From Myxococcus llanfairpwllgwyngyllgogerychwyrndrobwllllantysiliogogogochensis (GTDB lineage: Bacteria > Myxococcota > Myxococcia > Myxococcales > Myxococcaceae), in the NCBI RefSeq assembly GCF_006636215.1, contig NZ_VIFM01000003.1:1-64000 (forward strand): a stretch of DNA of 64,000 nucleotides, in the 5' to 3' direction. Both the position numbers and the translations under genes were made by a program. Below, in pieces: positions 25,345 through 35,432 of the stretch. Every line of letters starts with the position of its first letter. Within the stretch, counting starts at the first letter, position 1. The notes beneath the pieces are model-generated. The model was not told the origin of the DNA and did not search any database. It saw nothing but the letters and a program-made list of their open reading frames with translations.

Positions 25345-28300
25345 ATGTCCATCGCTCTTACTGGTTGGTTCGGGTCGTTCCTCGAGCGGCGACAGACACC
25401 TGCACGCAAATTGCCGGACGGACGACCCCTCTTTCGCTATCGCTGCGATGGCCCTGAATTCGAGGCACTCCAGAACTCGCTCCGGGAGCAACTCCGGGGG
25501 CGGCTGGATAACGCAGACGGTTGGACGGCGGCCACGTTTTGTATCTGCGCTGCGGAATGGTGGCGTCGCAACTACCTCGAGGGGAGCTGGACTTGGCGGG
25601 GTATTCTCGAAGCCTTGGGCGTGGGCGATGTGGCCCATGCCCAGTTGGCCCAGTTGACCGAGCGGGGATTGCGCTTCTGGGGGCGACGCGTCGTCGAGCG
25701 CAGCGGGCGTCAGGAGTACCTTCTGTCGCTAGCGCTCGAGGGAGGAATGCCGCTCCGTCTCGTGGAGCGGCCGGATACGCATGTGGGGCGATTTCTTCTG
25801 CGCCTCATCCAGGAGCTGCGTGACTTTCCCTGTCCGAACGCCCCTGCGATGGAGTTGGCGCAACGCTCGCGCCATGTGTTGCCCTCGGCCCTTCAGAACG
25901 AGCAAGTCATCCTGCTCAGCGCCGAGCTCGCTGCAGGGGTGGTGTTGCTCCAGCGCAAGGTCCGGGGCGAGGAGGACCCCTACCAGGCACTCGATGACAG
26001 AGAGCCGGATTGGAGGGAGCGGCTGCCCTTGGACATGCACCACAAGACTGCGGAGAAGCTGCTCCGTAGCCTCATCCAGGCTGCTCGAGAGGTGTCCACC
26101 AACCAGCGAGAACTGAACGTCACCACGCGTCTGCTTCCGTGGAATCAAGGCTACCGTCTCGAACGAGCCATCACCCTGCCTCGCAAGCTCTCCCATTCCT
26201 GGCTCTCGCAGCTCCTCACGCAACAAGAGCTTCCGGCGCGACTGCAGCTCATTTCCCTCGCCAGTGATGGTACGCGGCAGCCGTTGGCCATGTTGACCCA
26301 ACGCTCGTCAACCGAGTACCTCGTGGAGACAACGCACGGCGCCTCCGCACGACTGTCTGGGGACTCCTGGCTCGGGCCAGTCCTCCTGTCCGCATGGTCT
26401 GGGGGCCAGGAGCTGGGCAGGTATGTCCTGCCTCGAGGCGAGGAACTCGGCATGTTGCCGTGGCTTTTCGTCCCCGACCTTCAGGCGAAGGAGGAAGGAA
26501 CTTGGCGCCTCGCCGGCACGGGCTCCGGCCGCTTCCGTGTCTCCGAGGTACTGCTGGCGCTGCCCGAGGGCGCCCACCTGACAGTGCGGGTGCCAGGCGC
26601 ACGGTGGGAGCGCCTGGGCCAACTCGTGGGCGGTCGGGAGGTCTTCCGACTCCAGGGATGTGTGCAGGTGGCGCTCGCCGACATGGGTGTTTGCCAGGTG
26701 GACACGGGTTCGGACTCGGAGGAGACGCAGCAGTGCCGCCTGGAGACGGAGGCCCAGGAACTGCTCCCGGGAGTGGTTGCATACCTTGGAGTCCCGGCCC
26801 TGCGGGTGAGATTCGCGACTGGGTTCGAGCAACGCCGCGATAGCAGGGAACTCGATTACCGGCCCATGGGTGCAAAAACGTGGCGGCGCGTTGATGGAGC
26901 CTGCGTGGGCGACGTGAGCCTCCGTTACCTCTCCGGCGGTGCGTTGCTGTTCCAGACGCGGTTGCGCATTCTGCCTCCGGGAGCCTCGTTGCGCGCACAA
27001 CCCGAAGGGGCTCGACAGGGTCGTCTGTGTCTCCGCGCGCTCGGGGGGGCGAGCGTGAAGGTGCCCCCCGCGCCCCACGTTCACGCGGACGTCCAGGTCT
27101 CCGGGGCGGACACAGAGATCCTCCTGCGCTGCGATGGCGAGGCTCCGGACTTCGCCTCCATTGATGTGGCTTGGCCTGGCGGGCAAGCCTGCTCACTCCA
27201 GGTCCCCTTCCCTCGTCAACTTGTCGGATTCACCGATACTTCGGCGCGCCCACTTCGGGATGGGACCCTCGTGCCTCTGGATCGACTCGGGCGCGTGCGC
27301 GCGTTTGTGAGGACTTCGCACCTTCAGGCCTCTGCGGTGTTGGAGGTCGCTCCCGGTGGCACGGCACAATCTCTGGACCCCTTCTTCCGTTTGAAGATCC
27401 CCCTGCGCTGCACCGCGCCGGGAACGCTCGAGCTGAACCTTGGGGAAATCGAGTCCGCGCTGGCCAAGCGACTCGCGAGCTTCGGAGACCTAGATGCGCT
27501 TTATGAGCTGCGACTCCGGATTCGCGGGGGGAGCGAGTCGCGCCCGCCCCTCCTTCGCGTGGGCCGCTACGACCTGACGCTGTCGCCAGAATGGAGGATG
27601 TCCCAGGTCCGTCTGGCGGAGACAGACATGGCCGGAATGAACGGAGGAGCGGCGCTTGCGGTGGAGATCCGCCCGCTCGTCCATCCCGTGACTCCCGAGC
27701 GCGAACTGGAACGAGTGGCGCCAGGGACCTGGCTCATCCCGTCGGACCTCGCGCCGGGTCCCTGGCTCGTCACGGGTCGTGAAGGCAATTGGTATCGAGG
27801 ACGCCCGTTGCTCTGGAACGTCTGCTCCGAGGGCGGAGGGAGCGAAGTCCCCGTGCTGGGTCCGCTCCAACGCGCGGTGTGCGCGCCTCCGCAGCGTCGT
27901 AAAGCCGAACTGGATGCAGCGCTCGAGGCACTCGGTAGCGACGCGAACCACCCGGACTGGCCTACGCTTCTCGCCTACCTCCGGAGCCTCGGAGAACTCC
28001 CTCCCGAGACCTTCGATGCCGTACGGCAACTGGTGGACCACCCACAGACAGCCGTGCTCGCCCTGTTCCTTCTCTCGGAACCGGATCGCAGCCGCATCTG
28101 GGTGGGACTCGAGGAGCTTCCATTTCAATGGCCGCTCGTTTCGGCGCGGGCGTGGATGGATGCGACGCGGAGCTGGCTCGACTCGGCGTCGCATCTCTCT
28201 CCAGACCTCCGAGCCACTGTCGAACCGATGCTCCATACACGCCATGGCGAGGTCTGCAAGATGGCCCAAAGCCACTTCGCAGGGTTGGAGGCGGTCCTCC

Positions 28301-28722
28301 AATGGGTGAAGGGACGAATGGCTTCGTCCAGCTCGCGCTCCGGGACACAGACGCCTCCCAACGGTTCTCCCGGGGTGGCCATGGCCCTCCGCCCGGTACT
28401 CGAAGGAGAACTGCATCAACTGCGACGCCTGCATGCAGACGCTCCTTGGCCCTCCGTGTCGAACTACTACGCCTCCATCGAGGAACCGTTGCGGGGCTTC
28501 CCGCCCACCGCCCAGCGGCACGTCTTCCGCCCCCTTCAGGATATCGAAGAGTCCCTGCCGTTGCTCAATGCTCCGGTGCTCGCGGCGTTGGCGGTGGTCC
28601 ATGACCAGCGGCTCTCTGCAGCGACCCGCTTCACATTGCGCACCCTGCGTGAGGCGCACCCCACTTGGTTCTCTTTCGCGTTCGGCTATGTGGCTTCCGT
28701 TTGTCTGGGTGAGGTGAAGTGA
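25345..28722 (+). CDS. druH: DruH-like protein of a candidate Druantia type III system
   Basis: The product is 1,125 aa with no signal peptide, membrane segment or nucleotide-binding motif that I can see. The N-terminus (~residues 10-120) is a mixed region with WTWRGILEALG. The middle (~300-850) is dominated by short beta-strand patterns with Gly/Pro turns, like repeated Ig-type modules. The C-terminus (~880-1120) is helical. Identity rests on context: a ~1,100-aa uncharacterised protein directly upstream of, and overlapping, a ~2,100-aa DEAH/DUF1998 helicase is the two-gene layout of Druantia III (druH-druE). The family is, from memory, often annotated STY4851/ECs_5259. The ATG at 25345 follows GGAGG by 4 nt. 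Confidence 0.65.
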   Translation: MSIALTGWFGSFLERRQTPARKLPDGRPLFRYRCDGPEFEALQNSLREQLRGRLDNADGWTAATFCICAAEWWRRNYLEGSWTWRGILEALGVGDVAHAQLAQLTERGLRFWGRRVVERSGRQEYLLSLALEGGMPLRLVERPDTHVGRFLLRLIQELRDFPCPNAPAMELAQRSRHVLPSALQNEQVILLSAELAAGVVLLQRKVRGEEDPYQALDDREPDWRERLPLDMHHKTAEKLLRSLIQAAREVSTNQRELNVTTRLLPWNQGYRLERAITLPRKLSHSWLSQLLTQQELPARLQLISLASDGTRQPLAMLTQRSSTEYLVETTHGASARLSGDSWLGPVLLSAWSGGQELGRYVLPRGEELGMLPWLFVPDLQAKEEGTWRLAGTGSGRFRVSEVLLALPEGAHLTVRVPGARWERLGQLVGGREVFRLQGCVQVALADMGVCQVDTGSDSEETQQCRLETEAQELLPGVVAYLGVPALRVRFATGFEQRRDSRELDYRPMGAKTWRRVDGACVGDVSLRYLSGGALLFQTRLRILPPGASLRAQPEGARQGRLCLRALGGASVKVPPAPHVHADVQVSGADTEILLRCDGEAPDFASIDVAWPGGQACSLQVPFPRQLVGFTDTSARPLRDGTLVPLDRLGRVRAFVRTSHLQASAVLEVAPGGTAQSLDPFFRLKIPLRCTAPGTLELNLGEIESALAKRLASFGDLDALYELRLRIRGGSESRPPLLRVGRYDLTLSPEWRMSQVRLAETDMAGMNGGAALAVEIRPLVHPVTPERELERVAPGTWLIPSDLAPGPWLVTGREGNWYRGRPLLWNVCSEGGGSEVPVLGPLQRAVCAPPQRRKAELDAALEALGSDANHPDWPTLLAYLRSLGELPPETFDAVRQLVDHPQTAVLALFLLSEPDRSRIWVGLEELPFQWPLVSARAWMDATRSWLDSASHLSPDLRATVEPMLHTRHGEVCKMAQSHFAGLEAVLQWVKGRMASSSSRSGTQTPPNGSPGVAMALRPVLEGELHQLRRLHADAPWPSVSNYYASIEEPLRGFPPTAQRHVFRPLQDIEESLPLLNAPVLAALAVVHDQRLSAATRFTLRTLREAHPTWFSFAFGYVASVCLGEVK

Positions 28723-31700
28723 TGAGTGAGATCCTCGGTACGCAACTGTTCACCACGCTAGCAGGCGCCTTCGGACATCGCGCGGCACGCGCGGTGGTGA
28801 GCAAGCTAGGCCCCATTTCGGATCCGCTACGGAGCGAACTCTTCCGCAGGCTGGATGTTCCAGTGGGAAGAGCGGGGGGATTCCTGTCCGAGCCCGTACT
28901 GGAGGCCACCTTCGGCTGGCACACGTCTTTGTACTCCATGCAGCAGCTCTCCGGCGCTTTGTTGGACCCCAGCTTGGTGAAGGCCATGGCCTCGGCGGAA
29001 AACCCGGAGGTGGTCTTCCCCTGCGACCGCCATCCATTTACGCACCAGGAGGAGGCTTGGCGGATCCTCCTCGCGGACAAGGTGCGGTCGGTGGTGGTGT
29101 CGAGTGGAACGGGCTCCGGCAAGACGGAATGCTTCTTGGTTCCCATCCTGAATTCGCTGGTGAGTGAGGCGCGCACCGCCGGGCCTCTCACGGGCGTACG
29201 CGCGCTGTTCCTCTATCCGCTCAATGCGCTCATCAACAGCCAGCGTGAGCGCCTCTCCGGGTGGACGCGGCCGCTCAACGGCAAGGCGCGCTTCTGCCTC
29301 TACAATGGCGAAACGCCTAACCACGATGTCCAATCCTTGCGCCAGCAGTCCCGGCCCGAGGAGGTCCTGAGTCGCTCGGATCTGCGGAAGAGGCCTCCTC
29401 CGCTCCTTGTGACCAATGCCACCATGCTGGAGTACATGCTCGTGCGGCACGAGGATCAGCCCATCCTCGAACAGTCCCAAGGGATGCTGCGCTGGGTGGT
29501 GCTGGACGAGGCTCACACTTACATGGGCTCGCAGGCTGCTGAGGTCGCACTGCTCTTGCGACGCGTCATGCATGCGTTCGGCGTCCAGCCGGGGAACGTG
29601 CGTTTCGTGGCGACCTCCGCGACACTGAGCGGGACGGACGGAGACACGGCGCGGCGGGATCTGCGTAGGTTCCTCGCGGACATCGCGGGTACGCGGGAGG
29701 ACTTGGTCCATGTCGTGGAGGGCAAGCGCTTCGTGCCCCCCTTGCCGCAAGAGGAGTCCACGCGAGCGGATGAGCTTCCATCGCTGGAGTTGCTCCAGGC
29801 CCAGGAGCCGCTAGAACGATTCCGGGCCCTGGCCCGCGCTCCGCGCGCGCGTGCCCTCCGCGCACTGCTTGCCAAAGGGCAGGCGCAACCTCTCTCCGCG
29901 TTGGCCGCCGAGCTTCGTGGCCAGCCTGTCGAGCGAGTGACTGAGACAGACCGGCAGGAGACGCTGCGCCTGTTGGATGTCGCGCGCTCGGCGATGCTGG
30001 AGGACACCCCCTTCCTCCCCCTGCGAGGGCACTTCTTCCATCGCACGCAAAGTGGGGTGTGGGCATGCTTCCGAGCGGATTGCTCCAAGCGAGAGGGCCC
30101 ACTCACCAGCTCGGATTGGCCCTTTGGTCGCATCTACTTCGAGCGACGAGAGCACTGTGAGTGCGGAGCCAGGGTCTTCCCGATGGTCCTCTGCGGCGGC
30201 TGTGGCGCGGAGTACCTCCTGGCGCGAGAGGTGACCTCGGCGGAGGACGGCCAGCGGCGCTTCATTCCGCACGACCTGGACCAGGAGGATGGCTCGGACG
30301 ACGGAATTGAGAACGAGCTCGAGAATGACGAGGATGAGTCCCCCTCGCTGGCCCCCACCATGGGACTCCGGCTGCTCGGCCGCTACGGGCGCGTGGAGAT
30401 GCAGGAGCTGAGGAGCGATGCCCTGGAGCCGGAGACAGGCGTGCTCGTAACGCCTCCCTCGGGAGCATCCATGTGTTACCTGTTGCCCGACGAGGGCGCC
30501 CTGCGCTGTGGCCGATGCCGGGAGCGAGAGCAGGAGCCTGGCCAGCTCTTCCGCCCCCTGCGCGCGGGAGGTGCGTTCTTCCTGGGCGTGGCGATTCCCA
30601 CCCTGCTCGAACACGTCCCGGTGCTCAACGACATGAAGCGCCTGCACCCCTTCGAAGGACGGCGACTCCTCACCTTCACGGACAGCCGTCAGGGAAGTGC
30701 GAAGTTCGCGCTCCAAACGCAGATGGAGGCGGAGCGTAATCGGATTCGGAGCGTGCTCTACCACAAGCTCCAAGCTGACCGAGCCTCCGTCCGCCCTGGC
30801 TCTGGCCCCGCTGTGGCACATCTGAAACAGGAGATCTCCGCACTCGAACCGATGGCGGCAACGAATTCAGTCATCGCGGGCATGCTCGAGCAGAAGAAGC
30901 AGGAACTGGCCCGTCTGTCCGCGCCTGCAGAGGGGAGGCTTTCATGGGACGAGGCCGTTCAAGTGCTCCTCCAGGACACGGCAGTGAAGGATTGGATGTA
31001 CGCGGCGTGGCAGCGGCGCGCGGGTGAAGCATTGCCGCCGAGGGACTTTGCTCGATTCCTCCTCTTCCGAGAGCTTCTCCGCCGCCCGAAGCGACAAAGC
31101 TCCCTGGAGACGCTTGGGCTGGTGGCCATCCGCTACCCGGTCGTGGACAAGTTGGATGAGCGTGATGCCCCTGCAGCGTGGCGTGCTCGCAGTCTTCCTG
31201 CCCAGGAGTGGAGGAACTTCCTCAAGGTGGCCATCGACTTCATCGTCCGAGGCCGGACGGCAGTCCTTATCGATGAAGAGTTCCTGCGGTGGCTAGGGCT
31301 GGCAATAAAACCCAAGTTCCTGCTCGGGCCGGACGCCACCCGCCCCCCTGTTATGGAGCGATTCTTCCTCTGGCCACTCGCCTCTAAGAATACCCGGGCC
31401 CGCCTGCCGCTCCTGCTCATCAATGCGCTCCGCCTGAACGCTGATTCGGAGGAAGACCGCGCATTCATCAATGAGCTGTTGCGCGATGCCTGGCAGACCC
31501 TCCTGCGACTGGGACTCCTGGAGCAGCTTCCGGATGGTCGCAAGATGAATCTTTCCCGGCACACCGTACTGTCGACCGTAGACGAGGCATGGGTCTGCCC
31601 GGTGACCCGGCGTGTCCTGGACGCCTCCTTCTACGGGCTGACCCCATACATCACCCCGGAGCTGCGTTCGGAGGAGATGCGGTGTACGCGTATCCAAATG

Positions 31701-34700
31701 CCGCAGCTTGCCTACCCCAATGGGAGGGATGAGGCGGATCGGGTTATTCCCATCCATCAGCGACAGTCGTGGTTGGAGAAGAACGAACGCATTCTGGCAC
31801 TCCGACAGCGCGGTGTGTGGACGGAGTTCAGCGACCGGCTCGCAGCCTCTGCCGAATACTTCGAAACGGCGGAGCACTCGGCGCAGCAAAGCGGCAAGCG
31901 GCTGCGAGAGCTGGAAGACCGCTTTAAGCAAGGGGACATCAACGTCCTCAGTTGCTCCACCACGATGGAGATGGGCGTGGACATTGGCGGTCTGTCCGCG
32001 GTGGCGATGAACAACGCGCCCCCAGGCCCCGCCAACTTCCTGCAGCGAGCAGGCCGTGCGGGGCGGCGCAAGGAGACCGCCGCCGTGACTCTCACCTTGT
32101 GCAAAGCCATTCCTCATGGGGAGGCCGTCTTCAACAACCCCATGTGGCCTTTCATCACGCCTATCTTCGTCCCGCGAGTGTCACTGCAGAGTGAGCGCAT
32201 CGTTCAGCGGCACATCAACGCGCTTGCGCTCACGCGGTTCATTTCGCTTGAGGGAGGCAACGGATTGGAGCTCCGAGCGGGGACCTTCTTCAGTCCGGTG
32301 CCCGGGGGCTCCAGCCCCGCCGAGCATTTCGAGAACTGGCTGAGCCGAAGTGAAGGAGCCCCAGCGGACGCGTGGTTGACCCGAGGCATCCGAAGTGTCG
32401 TCACCGGCTCATTCCTGGAGGGCATCCCTGAGTCCCGGTTGCTCGCCAGTACTTCGGAGCACATGAAGCGCGCCCGCGAACGCTGGTACTCCGAATGGGA
32501 GGCTCTCACCGAGCAACTCCAACTCGCGGGCGGCCCAGTGAAGGAGAACGGACAGGCCGCGTCGGCTCCGCAGCTTGCTCTTACCCGTCAGATGGGCCGT
32601 GTCGAGGGAGAGTATCTGCTGGGAGAGCTATCCTCCCTTGGGTTCCTACCGGGATATGGCTTCCCCACTGGAGTGGTTTCGTTCGTCAACACGACCGGCG
32701 AGCAGCTCGCCCGCGAGGAGAAGAACCGAAAGCAGAAGAAGATGGACGGGACCGGAAGGGAGAACGCCCAGCCACTCACGCGTCGTCGTGGATACCCCTC
32801 GCGGGATTTGCCCCTGGCCTTGCGAGAATACGCGCCAGGGACCGACGTGGTGGTGGACGGACTCGTCTACCGCTCCGGTGGTGTTACCCTGAACTGGCAC
32901 ATCCCCGCCTCGGATCAGCAATTCCACGAACTACAGTCCTTTCGAACCGCGTGGAAGTGCCGGTGTGGCGCTACAGGATCCAGCAGCGTCCAGGTTGACG
33001 CGTGCCCCGCCTGTGGCGCGGAGGCGAACCTGTTGCGGCGCATTCCCTATCTGGAGCCTGCGGGTTTCGCCGTCCCCTTGGGCTACAAGCCGCATACGGA
33101 CCTGTCAGCGCAAAGCTATGTGCCGCCCCGCCCACCTTGGATCTCCACTGGTGGTGGGGCCTGGCTTCCCCTTCCGAGAGCCGATGCGGGCCGCTTCCGA
33201 GCGGCGCATGACGGCGAACTTTTCTTCCGCAACGGCGGCACAAATGGCAACGGCTTCGCCATCTGCTTGGTTTGCGGCAGGGCCGAATCCGAGGAGCCAG
33301 AGCGGGAGGAACAATTGCCTCCAAAACTGCGTGGGCACTTTCCCCTGCGTGGTGGGAAGGCCCGGTTGGAGGACGGACAGTGCCCAGGAAATCTCCAGGA
33401 GCGGGGCGTCAAGCGTCATCAGTGGCTGGGGGCCACCGTGAGGACTGATGTGTTCGAGTTGCAACTGGCGGACTCCCGAACCGGATTCCCGCTCGCCGAC
33501 GACTCCACTGCGGCGTCCCTTGCCGTCGCACTGCGTGAGGCGCTGACGAAGAAGCTGGGCATCAGCGAACGTGAGCTCGGCTGGGCCGCCGTTCCCGCGC
33601 GCACCGCCAGAGGCGAACCCGCCCGCTCCCTCATCCTCTTCGACACCGCCTCGGGCGGGGCCGGGTACGCAACAGGCGCTGGGGCCTACCTGCCCTCGCT
33701 CCTGAATGCGGCACGGCGCATCCTGGAGTGCCCACGCCAGTGCGACGCCGCGTGTCATGCGTGTCTGCTGAGTTACGACACGCAGCGGGAATTGGCCCGG
33801 TTGGATCGCCACAAGGCGTTGGCCCTGCTCAATCCAAGCTTCCTCCAAGGCCTCGAACTGCCGCCGGCCTGGGCGGTGTTCGGAGCTCCAACGCAGCTCG
33901 AGTACGAGTTGATGGAGAATGCGCTCGCGCGCGAGATGCAGCGCGTGGAGGCCACTGAGCTCAGGCTCTACCTCGGGGGCAATGCCGCAGATTGGGACGT
34001 GGTGGTGTGGCCCCTTTGCTCACGACTCCTGCAGTGGGCCGGAGCAGGAAGAGTCATCCGTCTTTTCCTGCCGGACTCCTATCTGTCCCAGTTGGGCGAA
34101 TCGGTGCTCAGCCCACTCGCGGGACTCGCCTCGGCGGCGCGCGTCGAGGTCCGCACGATGACGCAGCTTCCCATCGTGAGGGGGCTCTCCCTGGCCGCGG
34201 AAGTGGGCGGAGACAAGCGTCACTGGCGATGGGCCTGGACCGCCGGAGGGGCCCAGGCCCCTGGCGAAAGCTGGGGAACAGGGGCAGGAGGGGAGCACTG
34301 TGTGAGCGCGGCGGAGGAAGCGCCACTTCCCGCCGCCCCTGGTACACCCGTACCCGAGGCACGACTCCGGCCCACCGTGCCGGGCAGCCTGCGCGAACTG
34401 CCCATCCGCGGTGAATTGGATGGCCCCATCCACACGTTCAGCCAGCGATTCTGGGACCTCATCTGCAGGAAGGCGCCTCTCTTGAAGGCGCGTCTCGAAC
34501 AGAAGATGCCCCTTGTGGAGGTCTCATATACGGATCGATACGTGCGATCCCCTCTTACGGTTCGCTTAGTGCGTGAATTGGGGCGCGCGCTCGCAGAGCG
34601 CCATGGCGTCATTACTCCCAGCACGCAAGTGCTCATCCGGACCACCCGGCTCGATGAATCCTCCAACCAACGACTGGGGCGCCAGTTGGAGCATGACTGG

Positions 34701-35009
34701 ATGCGTACGGTCGACCGCGACGCCGTACTATCCACCCTGCTCAAGGGCTGGTTGTTCCAGGTGCAGCCAGACACTAGAGACCGTGTTCCGCATGCACGCA
34801 CGTTGAGCCTGCGATGGGCCGACGGACAGCAAGCGCGCATTCGACTGGACGAAGGGGTCGGGTTCCTCATTCCCGAACCGAGGCGCTCCTTCGACTTTGG
34901 AATGAGCACGGCGGAGCAGGCACGGAGGCTTGCCTCCGAAACCTTCCGTGTGGAGCGCCGCAACAATCCCAGTCCGACCTACCTCTATATCTCCGACGTC
35001 GCGCCATGA
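28722..35009 (+). CDS. druE: DruE-like DEAH-box helicase with DUF1998 domain (candidate Druantia type III)
   Basis: The 2,095-aa product has an SF2 helicase core: FTHQEEAW (~107), Walker A GTGSGKT (129-135), Walker B DEAH (262-265), motif III SAT (299-301). After a long insertion come motifs V-VI (TTMEMGVDIGG near 1080, QRAGRAGRR near 1107). Cys clusters sit near 477-495 (CECG, CGGCG), 594-600 (CGRC) and 1410-1430 (CRCG, CPACG). The DUF1998 region has LFDTASGGAGY (~1638) and ECPRQCDAACHACLLSYD (~1668-1686). A conserved-looking C-terminal module starts near 1935 (VSYTDRYVRSPL). Fused helicase plus DUF1998 at this length distinguishes DruE from DISARM DrmA/DrmB. ATG 28722 overlaps the druH stop as TGATG, giving translational coupling. 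Confidence 0.78.
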   Translation: MSEILGTQLFTTLAGAFGHRAARAVVSKLGPISDPLRSELFRRLDVPVGRAGGFLSEPVLEATFGWHTSLYSMQQLSGALLDPSLVKAMASAENPEVVFPCDRHPFTHQEEAWRILLADKVRSVVVSSGTGSGKTECFLVPILNSLVSEARTAGPLTGVRALFLYPLNALINSQRERLSGWTRPLNGKARFCLYNGETPNHDVQSLRQQSRPEEVLSRSDLRKRPPPLLVTNATMLEYMLVRHEDQPILEQSQGMLRWVVLDEAHTYMGSQAAEVALLLRRVMHAFGVQPGNVRFVATSATLSGTDGDTARRDLRRFLADIAGTREDLVHVVEGKRFVPPLPQEESTRADELPSLELLQAQEPLERFRALARAPRARALRALLAKGQAQPLSALAAELRGQPVERVTETDRQETLRLLDVARSAMLEDTPFLPLRGHFFHRTQSGVWACFRADCSKREGPLTSSDWPFGRIYFERREHCECGARVFPMVLCGGCGAEYLLAREVTSAEDGQRRFIPHDLDQEDGSDDGIENELENDEDESPSLAPTMGLRLLGRYGRVEMQELRSDALEPETGVLVTPPSGASMCYLLPDEGALRCGRCREREQEPGQLFRPLRAGGAFFLGVAIPTLLEHVPVLNDMKRLHPFEGRRLLTFTDSRQGSAKFALQTQMEAERNRIRSVLYHKLQADRASVRPGSGPAVAHLKQEISALEPMAATNSVIAGMLEQKKQELARLSAPAEGRLSWDEAVQVLLQDTAVKDWMYAAWQRRAGEALPPRDFARFLLFRELLRRPKRQSSLETLGLVAIRYPVVDKLDERDAPAAWRARSLPAQEWRNFLKVAIDFIVRGRTAVLIDEEFLRWLGLAIKPKFLLGPDATRPPVMERFFLWPLASKNTRARLPLLLINALRLNADSEEDRAFINELLRDAWQTLLRLGLLEQLPDGRKMNLSRHTVLSTVDEAWVCPVTRRVLDASFYGLTPYITPELRSEEMRCTRIQMPQLAYPNGRDEADRVIPIHQRQSWLEKNERILALRQRGVWTEFSDRLAASAEYFETAEHSAQQSGKRLRELEDRFKQGDINVLSCSTTMEMGVDIGGLSAVAMNNAPPGPANFLQRAGRAGRRKETAAVTLTLCKAIPHGEAVFNNPMWPFITPIFVPRVSLQSERIVQRHINALALTRFISLEGGNGLELRAGTFFSPVPGGSSPAEHFENWLSRSEGAPADAWLTRGIRSVVTGSFLEGIPESRLLASTSEHMKRARERWYSEWEALTEQLQLAGGPVKENGQAASAPQLALTRQMGRVEGEYLLGELSSLGFLPGYGFPTGVVSFVNTTGEQLAREEKNRKQKKMDGTGRENAQPLTRRRGYPSRDLPLALREYAPGTDVVVDGLVYRSGGVTLNWHIPASDQQFHELQSFRTAWKCRCGATGSSSVQVDACPACGAEANLLRRIPYLEPAGFAVPLGYKPHTDLSAQSYVPPRPPWISTGGGAWLPLPRADAGRFRAAHDGELFFRNGGTNGNGFAICLVCGRAESEEPEREEQLPPKLRGHFPLRGGKARLEDGQCPGNLQERGVKRHQWLGATVRTDVFELQLADSRTGFPLADDSTAASLAVALREALTKKLGISERELGWAAVPARTARGEPARSLILFDTASGGAGYATGAGAYLPSLLNAARRILECPRQCDAACHACLLSYDTQRELARLDRHKALALLNPSFLQGLELPPAWAVFGAPTQLEYELMENALAREMQRVEATELRLYLGGNAADWDVVVWPLCSRLLQWAGAGRVIRLFLPDSYLSQLGESVLSPLAGLASAARVEVRTMTQLPIVRGLSLAAEVGGDKRHWRWAWTAGGAQAPGESWGTGAGGEHCVSAAEEAPLPAAPGTPVPEARLRPTVPGSLRELPIRGELDGPIHTFSQRFWDLICRKAPLLKARLEQKMPLVEVSYTDRYVRSPLTVRLVRELGRALAERHGVITPSTQVLIRTTRLDESSNQRLGRQLEHDWMRTVDRDAVLSTLLKGWLFQVQPDTRDRVPHARTLSLRWADGQQARIRLDEGVGFLIPEPRRSFDFGMSTAEQARRLASETFRVERRNNPSPTYLYISDVAP

Positions 35010-35432
35010 TCCCCTGACGTTGGTGGGCCCCTCTGTCAGGGCGAGGAGGGCCCCCGCGCCCAAGATACGCGTACACTCCGCCTGCTCAAACCAGGGAAAT
35101 CCCATGTGGCCGCAGAAGGGCTCCGTGTCTTGCGCCGTGCTTCCCATCCCCCACGCCCTGCGCACTTCCGCTCCGAGCGGCTTTCATTCCAGGGCTGTGC
35201 TCACTTCGTCGTGTTGAACGCCTCGTGATAGGTCACCCCTGCGAACGCGATGGCCAGGAAGTACTCGGCAGGACTGGCCCATCCCGCCGGAATAAAGGCC
35301 TACGGGAGAGCGTGCGACATGGCGGGCGATGACACCGTCAGCCTTCGTGCCTAGGGACACGGACTGCAGGCCCGCCCGTTGACGCGCACGCACGATGAGG
35401 CGCTCGGTGTGGCTCCTGATAAGGAGCAGTCC
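35010..35432. other. Right end of the island: non-coding or decayed sequence
   Basis: These 423 bp lie between the druE stop and the right repeat. No intact gene was found. On the reverse strand, 35215-35310 reads as a protein-like C-terminus (PAGWASPAEYFLAIAFAGVTY, ending in a TGA), but it is cut off by an in-frame stop just upstream, and plausible continuation lies in another frame. It may be the remnant of a frameshifted gene. A 6-bp palindrome (35412-35427) abuts the repeat boundary. Confidence 0.4.

Noticed and set aside
25345-35009. Assignment as DISARM (drmA/drmB/drmC)
   Set aside because: DISARM has helicase and DUF1998 as separate proteins and a phospholipase D gene; here they are fused in one ~2,100-aa protein with a single large partner.
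25345-35009. Assignment as a restriction-modification or BREX system
   Set aside because: No methyltransferase, endonuclease or PglZ-like gene lies within the island.
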